From Platynereis dumerilii (lineage: Eukaryota; Annelida; Polychaeta; Phyllodocida; Nereididae): a stretch of 64,000 bases of DNA. Shown here one piece after another: positions 25,769 through 37,138 of this stretch; positions within the stretch are counted from its first letter, which is position 1, and each line of letters opens with the position of its first letter. The notes beneath the pieces were generated by a model. It saw nothing but the letters and a program-made list of their open reading frames with translations. It had not been told where the DNA came from and did no database searches. The translations under genes and the position numbers were made by a program. The DNA is taken from contig JAPTHN010000007.1 in NCBI GenBank assembly GCA_026936325.1, positions 22,469,974 to 22,533,973 on the forward strand, in the 5' to 3' direction.

Positions 25769-25949
25769 CCGTATTTTCTCTATTAAACGCCCAGTGGGCA
25801 GAAGTAATGATGATATGGTCAATTGATAATTTTTTGCATAAAAAACTTAGGATAAAGTCATCTTTTGATGGAATTTTGATGAAAATTAGTTCCTTGTGGA
25901 GGGGGGTGGGCTTTTATTAGGGGGTGTGCTTTTAATAGAGAAAATACGG
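25769..25949. mobile_element. 181-bp MITE with TA target duplication
   Basis: The terminal inverted repeats are CCGTATTTTCTCTATTAAA at 25,769 and its complement ending at 25,949, flanked by TA at 25,767 and 25,950. Copy A at 20,166 has the empty site. No coding capacity. The TA target suggests mobilisation by a Tc1/mariner-type transposase. Confidence 0.92.
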
Positions 25950-26648
25950 TATACTTATGAATTGGCTCGTGTTAACAGAGCACGTCATTCATCAACATCA
26001 AGTTTCTTTGTCCAGACCTAAAGATCCTACAATGATGGCATCCCGTATATACTATAGTAGAGAAGGAGTTATTGCACAAACAACCTTCATTGCTCTTTAT
26101 ATTTATGATATGATGCTTCATGAAATTAATGCAGTTCCTCTGCCTTCATCAAATATTGCTATTGTTATCTCAGCTGAATTTCATTCAGACAAATACCAAA
26201 TTACCCTCTCCTTGTTTGGGCATGTCTTCCAATATCGAACTGCATTTGCTACATAAAGTTTTACAAAATTTTTCATTATAAATTTTATAATGAATTTTAC
26301 TCAGTCTGAGTCACTTTTGTCAGCATCCATTCTGCATTGTGAGTTGTGAAAGATTGCACTGATGACAAAAATACCCCAATACATAAGTCTAAATAAAAAA
26401 CAATGCAAAAATTGCACGTGTTGGACGCCTCTGGATATGAATGCCTGACACAATAGTGAGCCAATAAATGAACGTTTACTTTTGCAATAACAGTCAAGGA
26501 CAATTTGCTTCGATAATAGAGTTGATAGTTTCAATTGCCAGTACTTTAAAAGAAAAACACTGTGGTTCATTAAAATTCATTTATTATGTTATTTAATTTC
26601 CTCCTAATCTGTTTAATGATTTCTCTAACACATGCAGAGCATCTACAA

Positions 26649-27672
26649 TAGGGTGATGCAGATTGCACACAAAAACATAAATTTTTGAATTTTCAATGGG
26701 GCACCCCCCAATTATGTTCCAATATATGAAAAAAAAATTCAGTAAAAATTTGGGCCAAATCGGACAAATTTTAGAGGGTGCTACCACAATTTGAAATATA
26801 ACATTGTATTGCTATGGGCGAAATCCCAGTTTTATGGGTGATGGGTGAAGGTAGTTATCCTACCACTAGAGTGTTTGTAATTTTTTTCTTATTTAAGTCT
26901 TCCACTATTCTCATCACAAATCCATTCATATTTTGCCAATATCCGGTCATTTCAGGCCACAGGGCACTCTAAAAGCAACAAATTTTGCCCGATTTTTACA
27001 GTATTAAGACTATACGCGGTATTGAATAACATAACCAGGAATAACGGTACACAAATTTAAGTTACACCATCTTATTAAGCAGGAAAAGAGCTTAAATTTG
27101 AATACCAACATTACTATGTTGCTATATTCTACAGTATTGCAGCATTGCCTTAAATATTGGGAATTTTCACAAATAATTGTTAATGACAAATAACCTAATT
27201 CAATGGGGTCAGATGGTCAGAATATAGCAGTGTTGGTATTCAAATTAAAGCTCTTTTCATGCTCCATCTATTGAAGTAACTTTTATTTCTGTGACATTAA
27301 AACCCGCAATGTTATTAAATACCGCGAATTTGGTATATTTGACTATTTTATCTTCGTTAATCTGGTGGTAGCAGCATGGAGAAGTAAAAAATACTCCAAA
27401 TTTGTATTGATCCGCTGTTCTGACAAACAGACCCAAAAATTATGACCATGCCGCATTGGTTTGGTGCACCAGGTATAGTTGAACTCGCTACATGCCAAAA
27501 TATTGGATATTTTTGTATTGAATACTAATGTTAATTGTCATGATGCGGTAGCACCCTCTAATTTTTGTCCGATTGAGCTCAAATTTTTACTGAATTTTTT
27601 TTTAATATATTGGAACAACTTCAGGGGGTGCCCCATTAACATTTCAAAACTTCACTTTTTTGCATCACCCTA
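26649..27672. mobile_element. 1,024-bp hAT-like foldback transposon
   Basis: The ends are TAGGGTGATGCA and its complement, flanked by the perfect 8-bp direct repeat ATCTACAA (26,641-26,648 and 27,673-27,680). An 8-bp duplication and a TAGGG start fit the hAT superfamily. Inverted similarity continues inward for most of the length, with matches such as CGCGGTATT(G/T)AATAACAT and GAGCTT...AATACCAAC, so the element is close to one large imperfect palindrome. It encodes no transposase. The equivalent site in copy A is empty. Confidence 0.93.
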
Positions 27673-30640
27673 ATCTACAACCTATGGGGTCTCATCCTCC
27701 TGCAGTTCCCATGGTTTTCATTTGATTGTAACTCTTTGACATGTGGCTAAAAGAAATTTCTGATTCATTGTTTGACTGCCCCGCTATTCAAATGACCTTT
27801 ATACTTTCTTATGCCTTCCAGTATCGTATCGTCATAGGAATAAATGAATAGGCTAGACTGTTGTATAGCTCGAAAGAATATTATAAATGGTGATCTCGCT
27901 CTGGAAGCCATACATTCAGCAAAATGTATGGCCATCATATTATACAGTTCTGGATAAAAAATAACGGGGAGACAGATGATATAGCATCTCGCTGCTTCTC
28001 CTAAAGCTTGGAGTACTTCTCATATATATTGGGGTGAAACTTATTGTCTTGAATTCAGTGGACATAAAGGGATCATAACAGGCAGCAATAAATTGACTCA
28101 TGTCTACCAAGTTAGGAGGGGTTTAGGGGGAACGGGGGCACAGTGAATCGCAGTACGCAGTGAATCAGTAGACTTCCTGGGATGCTGAATAGAAATATTT
28201 CTTTCGTTTTTTTGATGAATTTTAGGAGCAATGACTTCATCATGTATGACATTTGATAAAACATATGCAGTTTCGATATTATGAGGCAAAATAAATATGA
28301 TTTTTAACTTGAAAACCCGGAATTTTTAGAATGTTTTATTTGTTTTACCCCGAACCTTGTGCCCCAGTTCTGCTTTTTTTTCTTTTACCATAAGTCAGCT
28401 GAGAGATTGAAGTCCGGCAAGAGAGAAGGCTTTAGATGACCAAAGTTGTCTTAGGAGCAATTTAAAAACTTGTTCTTCGACAGGTCAGGCTAATGAATAA
28501 GTGCATTTGGTGTGCTCGGGAGTGTTTTGAGAAGCAGAAATGATATCTGGGTCGCATTTGGTTTGTCAATTAAATTGATGCAAGTGACACAGATAAGTTG
28601 TTTTCCAGCTTTAATCCATCGGCTTTCTTGGTCTCAAAATTACCTGCCCCACCTGAAGATATTCATAACTCTACATTGAAAATATGTATCCATGTGACCA
28701 AAAGTTGCAAACTCTCTGAACGCCCCTTGTAAAGGCATGCAATACTGTGAATAGCCATTCTCTACAAATATGATATTGAAAAAATGGTGAATAAAACCAA
28801 AAGAAAGAACCCGAGACTCCGTCTTTCTGTCCAATTGGTACGTATTCATTTTCCCTAATATGGTTTAAGTGGTACTATTGCTTTACAATAACAACTCAGT
28901 ATTAGAGATGTGGCATTCATCAAATAGACCAAGAAAACATGCGTATCATATGACCATAATATGACTATATTATTTAATGAGGCCAATTTATTCTTAATAT
29001 CATAAAATTGTTTTGCTCCTGGATACTGACTAATATAATGTGCACACACATAAGGTGTGTTTTTTAGATGGTGACATCTCATTTGCTGATTGGATAAATG
29101 ACTGAAATGAATATAATAACTATGACATAACCTTGCGTAGGGGCAAAATGGGTTTTGCATCTTCTTAAACCGAATGCAAGTTCATCTGGTTTTTCTGTTG
29201 AAAATGAAAAGAAGGCCATATTAGCATATTCCACCGCATGAATTAATTAGTGCATAGTATTTGTTAGCAGGCGGCTGTTCGAATGTAAGATTTATGAGGT
29301 ATATGGCAATATAGCCTCCAGTGATATGCCTCATACAACTGAGGCAGCAGAATGATAAGTTTGTAATGTTGTTAGAGAAATAGCAACCATGCTTTTCAGC
29401 AAGAAGTTTCTTAACTAGGGTCAAGCCTTGCAGATGCATGTCATTTTTAATCTACTTATTACTATATTAGCCGTGCTGTTCAGGCAGAGTAGTTCCTGGA
29501 AAACAGGACCAGAATGAGGGATTTTATTGCTCACACTTAATTATTAATTCTGACCCTTCTAAAGTTCTTTTACATAACATATAAGAAGAAGATTCATACG
29601 ACTTTAGTATGGCTGATTTTCTGAGAGGCCAACAAATTCTGATTTATTTGTTGATATTCTGAATCGTTTTACAACATTTGCCATGATACTCTGCACGAGA
29701 CAGCAAATAGTCACTTGACGTGACATGACTGCAACTTTTTTAAATGATGATCTTGCAATCACAGCTGAAAGCCTAAAGGTGGTGGTGTATCATGCTGTAA
29801 TAATGTAACATGTCCGGTGTAGTATTAATAACTATAGACTGACATGTTTCTGACATTTGGTTTATCAAAATTAATTTGGACCCTGATCAGAACCAAGAAC
29901 TGGGTTAGAGGGCTGCATTTGCAATATCTATTTGCACTTAGAATATTTATTTTGGGTGTAAGAGATAATATCTCGTGCATCAAATTATCCTCAGTCCTGT
30001 GCTCATTCTCCTATCTTATAGGTCGAGAACCGATGTGTATATATTATTAATCAATTAATTCAGCAAAAAAGCACCAGCCACCATATTATACTGTGCGGGC
30101 TGCGACAATTTGTTTCAAAAGACATATCCCAGACTCACCCTTTATTCTGTAGAGCCTTAGAATACTTGGTCTTCCAACATATCATTGTGATAAAAGCATA
30201 TTGTGTTTAATGCAGTGGAAATAGGAAACCATAACAGGGAGCTATGAATACTTATGAATTTCCTTCTACACACACATGAATATCAGGTTTCTTCAGGTCT
30301 AAAACTTCACTATGCCTTTACAGGGTCTTATCTCATTGCGGATGAGTTGCACAACTTCGAAGTACACTTCCAGTATTCAACCATGAGCCAGGAAGACCGA
30401 AACACATTTTTATATATAGGCAAATGGTGTTATCTAGTGGAGTCTGGCATATGTACTACGATTTAATAGAGATAGCCTGCAGTGCATGCACATGTGTTAT
30501 GCTAAAGATATGTTTACTTTTAAACATTTGGGCTGTGGCTCTTTCTTTTTCCATATATTCAAAATATGAAGGCAATTAAAATCATGTCTCATTCATACTA
30601 TTGCTATTACGATGACAATACAGGGTAGTTCATCATTAGG

Positions 30641-31169
30641 GTAATTGCTTTTGAAACATTGGGTAAAATTAAGAATTTGAAGGCAATAATACTGAATATG
30701 AAATTGTTCCTTTCTCATATTGTAGGTGCTGTATACGGCAGGCATCAATAGCCTAACAATTAAAACTTGTTTTTTTGTCCTCTTGTGCACTGAAATAAGT
30801 CTTAATTGAATATTTCTTTTATAGCAATATGTTATTACCCTTAGTACATGAATTTCAGGATCATGATGTCCTGTATATATATTTTAAAGATATCACTTAG
30901 AGGCAGTAGAAGTATCTGTAATACTAAGAAATACCCGGGTTTCAGAACACTGTAAAATTTAATATAAAATGAGCTAAAATTGTGTTAGATGGTAGCACAA
31001 TTCCTTTGAGCTGACATAGTATAGTATCATAACTTCAAACAACAGGCTGTGTTAGCCCAGAAGATTTGTGCAACCGTCTCACTCAATCATTTAAGCGGAT
31101 TCTGAAGCCCAAATTTTACACTGAACAGTAACCGTTTAAGGTATAATTTTAGTATATATATATAATATA
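30641..31169. other. Spacer with a short foldback element
   Basis: About 30,965-31,130 is a hairpin related to the 12,705-13,105 palindrome but without its nested MITE. The rest has no recognised feature. Confidence 0.6.
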
Positions 31170-32021
31170 GAGTCAAGGAGGGTAAATCCGTCCACTTTTG
31201 GCTAAAACTGTCTTTCTAGGAATATGGGATTAGTTACAAAAATAAAATTAGTCCATTGGAAGGGTCATATTCCATACTTTTATCAACAGCCAAAAAGAGT
31301 CAAATATTCAAATAAGTTTTGCTGAAACCATGGCAACGAAATTTGAAGGTTGGGGCACCTAAATCCGTCCAGATTGCTGGTAAATCCGTCCAGCAAGGAT
31401 GGTAAATCCGTCCACAGGCTATTATACAGCACATAACTGTCATATGTTGTGATTTTCTCAAGCTTTGCAATCTAACAATATTCGCAAAGCATTTCCTGTC
31501 GATATTAGAATAGTGGGGTACTTATTGCACTTTAAATGGAACAATTAAATAAAAGAGGTAAAGTTAACTATCAGCATTTCAATTGACTGCCTCAATTACG
31601 ATTGAAAAATTATTTTAACCCAATCAAGTGGTCTAATTGCTCAAACTAATTTCTTTCATCAGTGTTATGCCATTTATAGGTATTAAAAATAGTAAAAGTA
31701 CTTTTAAATCCCTTTGAAATGGGTGGACGGATTTACAATCACCCAGTAAAGCCAAATTTAAAAATAATGATGGTAATTCCGTCCACTTTTATTTTCATTA
31801 TATCACCAGCCGACGTGTTGCAATCAAGCTATTGAAAATATCCTACAAGAAAAATAAAATCCTACTTCTCATTCAAAACTTTTTTTTATGTTCAAAACGT
31901 TTTTTGTTGATTGAAAATATCTTGTATTTAAAACTCACACAACTGTAATAAATTTAATTTAATGCCTATATTAGGGGGTGGACGGAATTACCCTCCTGGA
32001 CGGATTTACCATCCCTGACTC
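31170..32021. mobile_element. 852-bp TIR element with GGTAAATCCGTCCA boxes
   Basis: Ends GAGTCAAGGAGGGTAAATCC and the approximate complement are flanked by TA (31,168 and 32,022). The box occurs at 31,181, 31,358 (variant), 31,379, 31,401 and 31,772 (variant) in one orientation, and at 31,724, 31,979 and 31,997 in the other. No transposase is present. TA targeting suggests a Tc1/mariner-like mobiliser. A diverged fragment of the same family is at 13,325. Confidence 0.88.
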
Positions 32022-32061
32022 TACCACAATTTTGCTTTCAATTAATGATTTTTATAACATA

Positions 32062-32998
32062 GTCCAGTCCATGGGCCCTGAATTTGGACCCGAGAGCCGA
32101 CCACTTGAGAACCACTCGATCTTTAGTGAAATTTCCTGAATTTTTCCAAAAATGATATTCGTTTTGCTCTCCTTTAGGGGGTTTTGCCTGAAATAAGGTT
32201 GTCATGGCAACCATTTTAATTTTTCATACTAAACAACAATGTACTCTTTTCTCCCTTTATTGCTGGTATTTTTGAAAATATGACCATTACCATACCTGAA
32301 ATCCCGCGAATTGGTCCTTTAATGGTTGTAAGTAATTTTTGTGAAATAATTATACTTTTGTTTAAAACTATTGAAGAAGCAGTTTTTGAAATATGTGATA
32401 ACATTACCGTTGTCATGGAAATGATCCTCTTCAAATGATAAACATTTTAAAGTACCGTTAAAATCATGTTCACGTTCATGCAAGTTGACTCTTTCACACT
32501 ACACAGTCTAATAACACTACCAAAACCAAACATCCTTAAGTCTGGTCATGTCATGTGGATATATGCAACTACATATATTATTGGTTATCATGGAAACATT
32601 TTTGTTGATATTTAAAAATACTTTCTTGTTCTATATGTGGTACACTGATTCATCCTGAGATACCAACCAAAATTCAATCAAGTCAAACAAAATGCGGACT
32701 GTTTATAAATGTTACATCATTTCAAGTCTTTTTACCCCACAGTGTGGTTGTCATGGTAACCATTGTTTACTATTAGCTGCATAAAAACACAAACAAGACA
32801 GATTGAGGTGCCACTGCTACTCAGATCAGGATCGTTTGAAGTGATTCTCTTGTTGTCGGTGTCCTACTGTCCTTGTGAATAAGAATACAGGTTATTTGGT
32901 ATCAAATTGTTCGCTGGGATGTGTAGTTGGAGGATCTGGCTTATGACAGGTCAAAAGAGAGTGGGAATAAAGTGAAAGCATACAAATAAGACCCGTCT
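32062..32998 (+). repeat. Left arm of the 5.1-kb element
   Basis: X-box-like sites lie at 32,198 (GGTTGTCATGGCAACC), 32,409 (weak), 32,583 and 32,746 (GGTTGTCATGGTAACC), spaced 211, 174 and 163 bp. The complement of this arm forms 36,100-37,138. Confidence 0.85.
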
Positions 32999-33689
32999 CA
33001 TGCTTGTTGTATGTGACGGGCAATGTCTCTTTGGTCACTCATGGCCCACAGACTTGTCGTCATTCTATAAGGGAATGACAACATTAACATACCGTGATAC
33101 TTATGATTATTCTTTATCGAGCTTGTTCAGGTTGAAGTATGGAGTCAAACCAAAGCACATGACCATGACATCATCTAATCCCACAGTGCCTTACAACCGC
33201 CTCTTTTTTTCTTAGATCCCAATGCATCAGACGCGTCTTGAAAGCTGCTTGTTTTTGGTTTATTGAGGCATTGACAATGGATAAGAACGTTGTTAAATGT
33301 TTATTTGTAGATATATAACATGTTTACTGAGTTCAACCTGACCAGGTAAGTTATTTTGTTCCTCTTTGTTGCCTCAAAGTCAGAGCATATTTTGAGGATT
33401 TTCGACTCGGAGACCAACACTACTTTGTAGATACGTGTGATACGAGACATTTATAGATCAGCCGCTGCACATGGATCCATTACAATATATGCATATGATG
33501 GTTTGCTTGCCAAAGGATTGAATTGTTGAGCTGGCTAATTTACATGTAGGAGTTACTCTGATCGCCATGAAGACAAGTTTGACAATTTTTTTTTAGATCA
33601 GAAATCAGAAAGATGACATAAGTAAAAATTCATTTTGGAGACAGCGAAGAATAATTTTGTTGAGAGGAGCAGAAGCCTTGGTTTCAAAT

Positions 33690-35165
33690 GCGCCCAAAAC
33701 TGCAAATTGAGACAACCAAATGAGAAATTTATGGGTGTCTGAACAAAATTGGTCTCCCAGTGATGCCAATTTGGCAAAGACTAGGAGACCAAATATTTGG
33801 TCTCCCCAGATACTATATTACAAAATGCCCTGCCTAAAGTTCTTCGGTATGGACGCTCCCACCTCTGTCTTGGTGGCCAGCGTTCAACCCATCGACATAA
33901 ATTTGTAAGTAATTTTGGATTATTTAAATGCTCTGGCACCCTCTATTTCTCGCTATTCTTGCAACTTGGTGCCTATGCTGAATGAGCTCAGCTGCTTTTT
34001 GTCGTTTGTGTCCATTTCCTTGTCGAAATTGACTGTCCAAGTCCCCGGACTAGTGCAATACACGCAGCTGTCAAAATGTCATGGCGCAGGTCTGACAGCG
34101 CCGACTTCTCAGCTATTTGCGTGCAAAATTCACTAATTTCAACCGCCATTAGGATCCTAACTAGGCTTCTATTGGCTACAGTCTCTGGACTGCTCTGGGA
34201 AAATGTTAAAGATTGAAGTTGTTTGTCTGGCAAGACGACATTTTCTCATTTGTCTTCGTCAGGGGACAACTGTCCTGGCCGCTTGGCCTTTCTTTTCTCA
34301 CTCTGGCGGGGTGAATCGCTTGGATGCTTGGAGGTTGTGTCCGGATACTCTGGAACTGTTACTGGCTTCCACCCTTCCTGGACTGTCTTCCACATGGTCA
34401 TTCGAAGTCTTTGGCCGGCCAAATCAACATTTTTGGCCGGGAAAGAAGCCAATTTTTTGTTTGTTTGGTTCCTCAGTCAGGCAGCCCGACATGTCATGTT
34501 CTTTTCCCCCCGCTCCGGTCTTGACGGTTGGTCTCGGTTCAGCCCTTGTCTGGGCTCTCTAGATCATATTTTGCCCTTCCTGGTATCCTGATCTGTCTCT
34601 AGGATGTTATTTTGTTGTTTTTGGCCAAGCAAATCGACGATCTGCATAGATGACATTTCTTCGTTGTCCACTGTCATAGCTTTCCGGTTTGACTCACTCT
34701 TGCCCAAACTGGCCTGCCTGAATCGTCGCATTTTGATGCTTGGACCCTGTAGGCTGTTTCAACATTTACATCTTCCATTAGGGTCTGGACTCCACTCTGG
34801 ACCGCTTAGCTGTTCGTTTGGTCCGCCTGACCGACGATTTTTGGTCTGCAAAGTTGACATTTCATGGTTCGCTAGGTCAATTCGCCCGCTGTTCTGGCCC
34901 GACACATGCCTCAAACCCTACCTGCTGGGGCAGTATTCAGAGATTTCAGTCACTTGAAGGAGCTCTCTGGAACCTGTTTCTTCACTTCCTGCCCCTTTTC
35001 CTTCTCGATAGCGATTTTGACTCCAGAAAGGGGCCGTCTGCCTGGTGGCTGTCACCTGGTGTCATTGGCCAACAAGAATCTGGGGATTCAAACTGATTCG
35101 TTTGCCCAGTTTTCATCCGCCTGGCTTTTCCGAGACTCTCCGGAGCCTCTTCAGAGAAGTTCACA
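33690..35165. repeat. GC-richer core with diverged repeats about 205 bp apart
   Basis: A phrase like TTTGGCCNGCAAATCGACATTT recurs at about 33,871, 34,214, 34,411, 34,618 and 34,840, with a weak match near 35,065, mostly 195-225 bp apart. Composition is much richer in G, C and CpG than the surroundings. Many short frames exist on both strands but none resembles a known protein. It could be a decayed satellite or a decayed coding repeat. Confidence 0.5.
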
Positions 35166-35300
35166 CCCTCTATCAGTGTCTATGCTGACCAAGTAAAAGA
35201 TCCCTCACATGGGGTAAACTTGTAACATGTTGAGTACTCCAGCTCTCTCTCCTATCTCTTCAATCAACCCTTGTGAGCGCCCAGAACTGGGCTTAGAACT
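35165..35300 (+). mobile_element. 3' part of a tRNA-derived SINE
   Basis: The sequence from about AAGTAAAAGATCCCTCACAT to CCCAGAACTGGGCTTAGA is the complement of 58,570-58,700, the 3' half of the SINE there. The tRNA-like head is missing. Confidence 0.75.
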
Positions 35301-35479
35301 GGCCTCATCTGCCGGTTAGTCTCCTTACCTGCCTCCGGCAAGGGTTCCCTGCTTTTTGGATCTCCTGAATCTGCAGCTTCTCTTCCTCTCCATCTCCCCT
35401 TGTAGTTATTTCATCTGGACCATGTATGAGTTTCCTGGGTCTCTGAACCAAGCACGCCGTTTGTGGCCTTTGTGCGTGC

Positions 35480-35550
35480 TTTGCCTCTAAATAGTCCACA
35501 CTGGTCTGATGGGACGTAAAACACAAACTCACTCAGTCACTCACTGGTCC
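35480..35550 (+). mobile_element. Possible second SINE 3' end
   Basis: GATGGGACGTAAAACACAAA followed by an ACTC-rich tail resembles the conserved GATGAGACGTTAAA segment seen in the 58,559-58,873 SINE and in many metazoan SINE 3' regions. It is only a short stretch, so the call is tentative. Confidence 0.4.
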
Positions 35551-36099
35551 TTGTGTGTTTGGCCTGGACCATGTGGTTTCCTGGCTGCTTTCGCCTCCTG
35601 GCTCTCCCACTGTCTTCAGGTCAGGATGTCCCATCCTCTTGCGCCCTTGGTACATGTAGCTCCAGCTGCGCCTTAACTGGTTTTCCAACAACAGCAGCAA
35701 GTGTGAACAACCTTGAAAGTACCGGTACCACACAAGTCATTCTCATGATAAGACGTCCCAAGCATCATGACAAATTAATCAACTTATTTAAAAATACTAA
35801 TTTATATATATGTACAATATTTTAATGCAGATAAATACATTAGAACTGATACTGCCAAGCAAAACAACATTAAGTTGACTGAAATTCCGATGAGATGAAT
35901 TTGACAAGAATGTGCGTTATGTGTAGTTTGTATCTTGACATCCATTTTGTTGCATTTATTCAAAATAATCAGTTACAATATATGAATAGATATATAAATT
36001 CAGCAACCAAATTTGGAAAAAAAAGTTATCCAATTTTATTGTGTCTCAAATTCTATAACTTTTGATACAAAGCGCTCTGTCAAAATATGAGTATGATCA

Positions 36100-37138
36100 T
36101 GAGTGGGTCTTATTTGTATGCAATCACTTTATTCCCACTCTCATAAGCCAGATCCTCCAACTACACATCTCAGGGAACAATTTGATACCAAATAACTTGT
36201 ATTCGAATTCACAAGGACAGTAGGACACCCACAACAAAAGTATCACTTCAAACGATCCTGATCTGAGTAGCAGTGGCACCTCAATCTGTCTTGTTTGTGT
36301 TTTTATGCAGCTAATAGTAAACAATGGTTACCATGGCAACCACACTGTGGGGTAAAAAGACTTGAAACGATGTGATTTTTATAATCAGTTGATTGAATTT
36401 GAGTTGATGTCTCAGGATGAATCAGTGTACCGCTTGTAGAACAAGAAAGTATTTTTAAATATCAACAAAAATGTTTCCATGGCAACCGGTGATATATGTA
36501 GTTGCATATATCCACATGACAAGACCAGACTTAAGGATGTTTAGTTTTGGTAGTGTTATTAGACTGTGTAGTGTGAAAGAGTCAACTTGCATGAATGTGA
36601 ACATGATTTTAATGGTACTTTAAAATGTTTATCATTTGAACTGGATCATTTCCATGACAAAAGCAATGTTATCACATATTTCAAAAACTGCTTCTTCAAT
36701 AGTTTGAAAAGAATGATATGCGTTTTGTATGAAAACTTAGTTTCCTCTTCGAAAATAAGAGAAAAGTACTTAAAAATGGGAATTGTTTCAAAAAATATGA
36801 TTGAATTTGATTTGAAATCGTTACCATGGTAACCCACTTTCAACAAAAGTATAATTATTTCACAATAATAGCAACCATTAAAGGACCAATTCGCCGGATT
36901 TCAGGGATGGTAATAGTCATATTTTCCAAAATACCAGCAATAAAGGGAGAAAAGAGTACATTAATTGTTTATCATGAAAAATTAAAATGGTTGCCATGAC
37001 AACCTTATTTGAGGCAAAACCCCCTAAAAGAAAGCAAAACGAATATGATATTTGGAAAATTCAGGAAATTTCGCTAAAGATAGAGTGATTCTCAAGTGGT
37101 TGGCTCTCGGGTCCAATTTCAGGGCCCATGGACTGGAC
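36100..37138 (-). repeat. Right arm of the 5.1-kb element
   Basis: This is an inverted copy of 32,062-32,998. X-box-like sites lie at 36,326 (GGTTACCATGGCAACC), 36,473, 36,650 (weak), 36,819 (GTTACCATGGTAACC) and 36,989 (GGTTGCCATGACAACC), spaced 147-179 bp. Confidence 0.85.

Larger units (their letters stand above)
25280..30640 (+). repeat. Duplicon copy B
   Basis: This is a tandem partner of copy A with two extra insertions, a 181-bp MITE and a 1,024-bp foldback transposon. It lacks the 24,035-25,103 insertion. The right end extends past the A/B junction into sequence that recurs at the end of the window (63,958-64,000), so copy B preserves more of the original right flank than A. Confidence 0.85.
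32062..37138. mobile_element. 5.1-kb TIR element with about 1-kb arms
   Basis: Arms at 32,062-32,998 and 36,100-37,138 are inverted copies with roughly 85-90% identity by eye, starting GTCCAGTCCATGGGCCCTGA, with TA outside each end. The 3.1-kb centre holds a GC-richer block with spaced repeats and SINE fragments. Each arm carries four or five X-box-like palindromes around GTTGCCATGGCAAC. No transposase is recognised, so it is non-autonomous or decayed. Confidence 0.82.

Noticed and set aside
34203-35825. Many 60-122 codon frames on both strands in the GC-rich core
   Set aside because: GC-rich DNA has fewer stops by chance. No frame continues, none resembles a protein family, and both strands look equally open.
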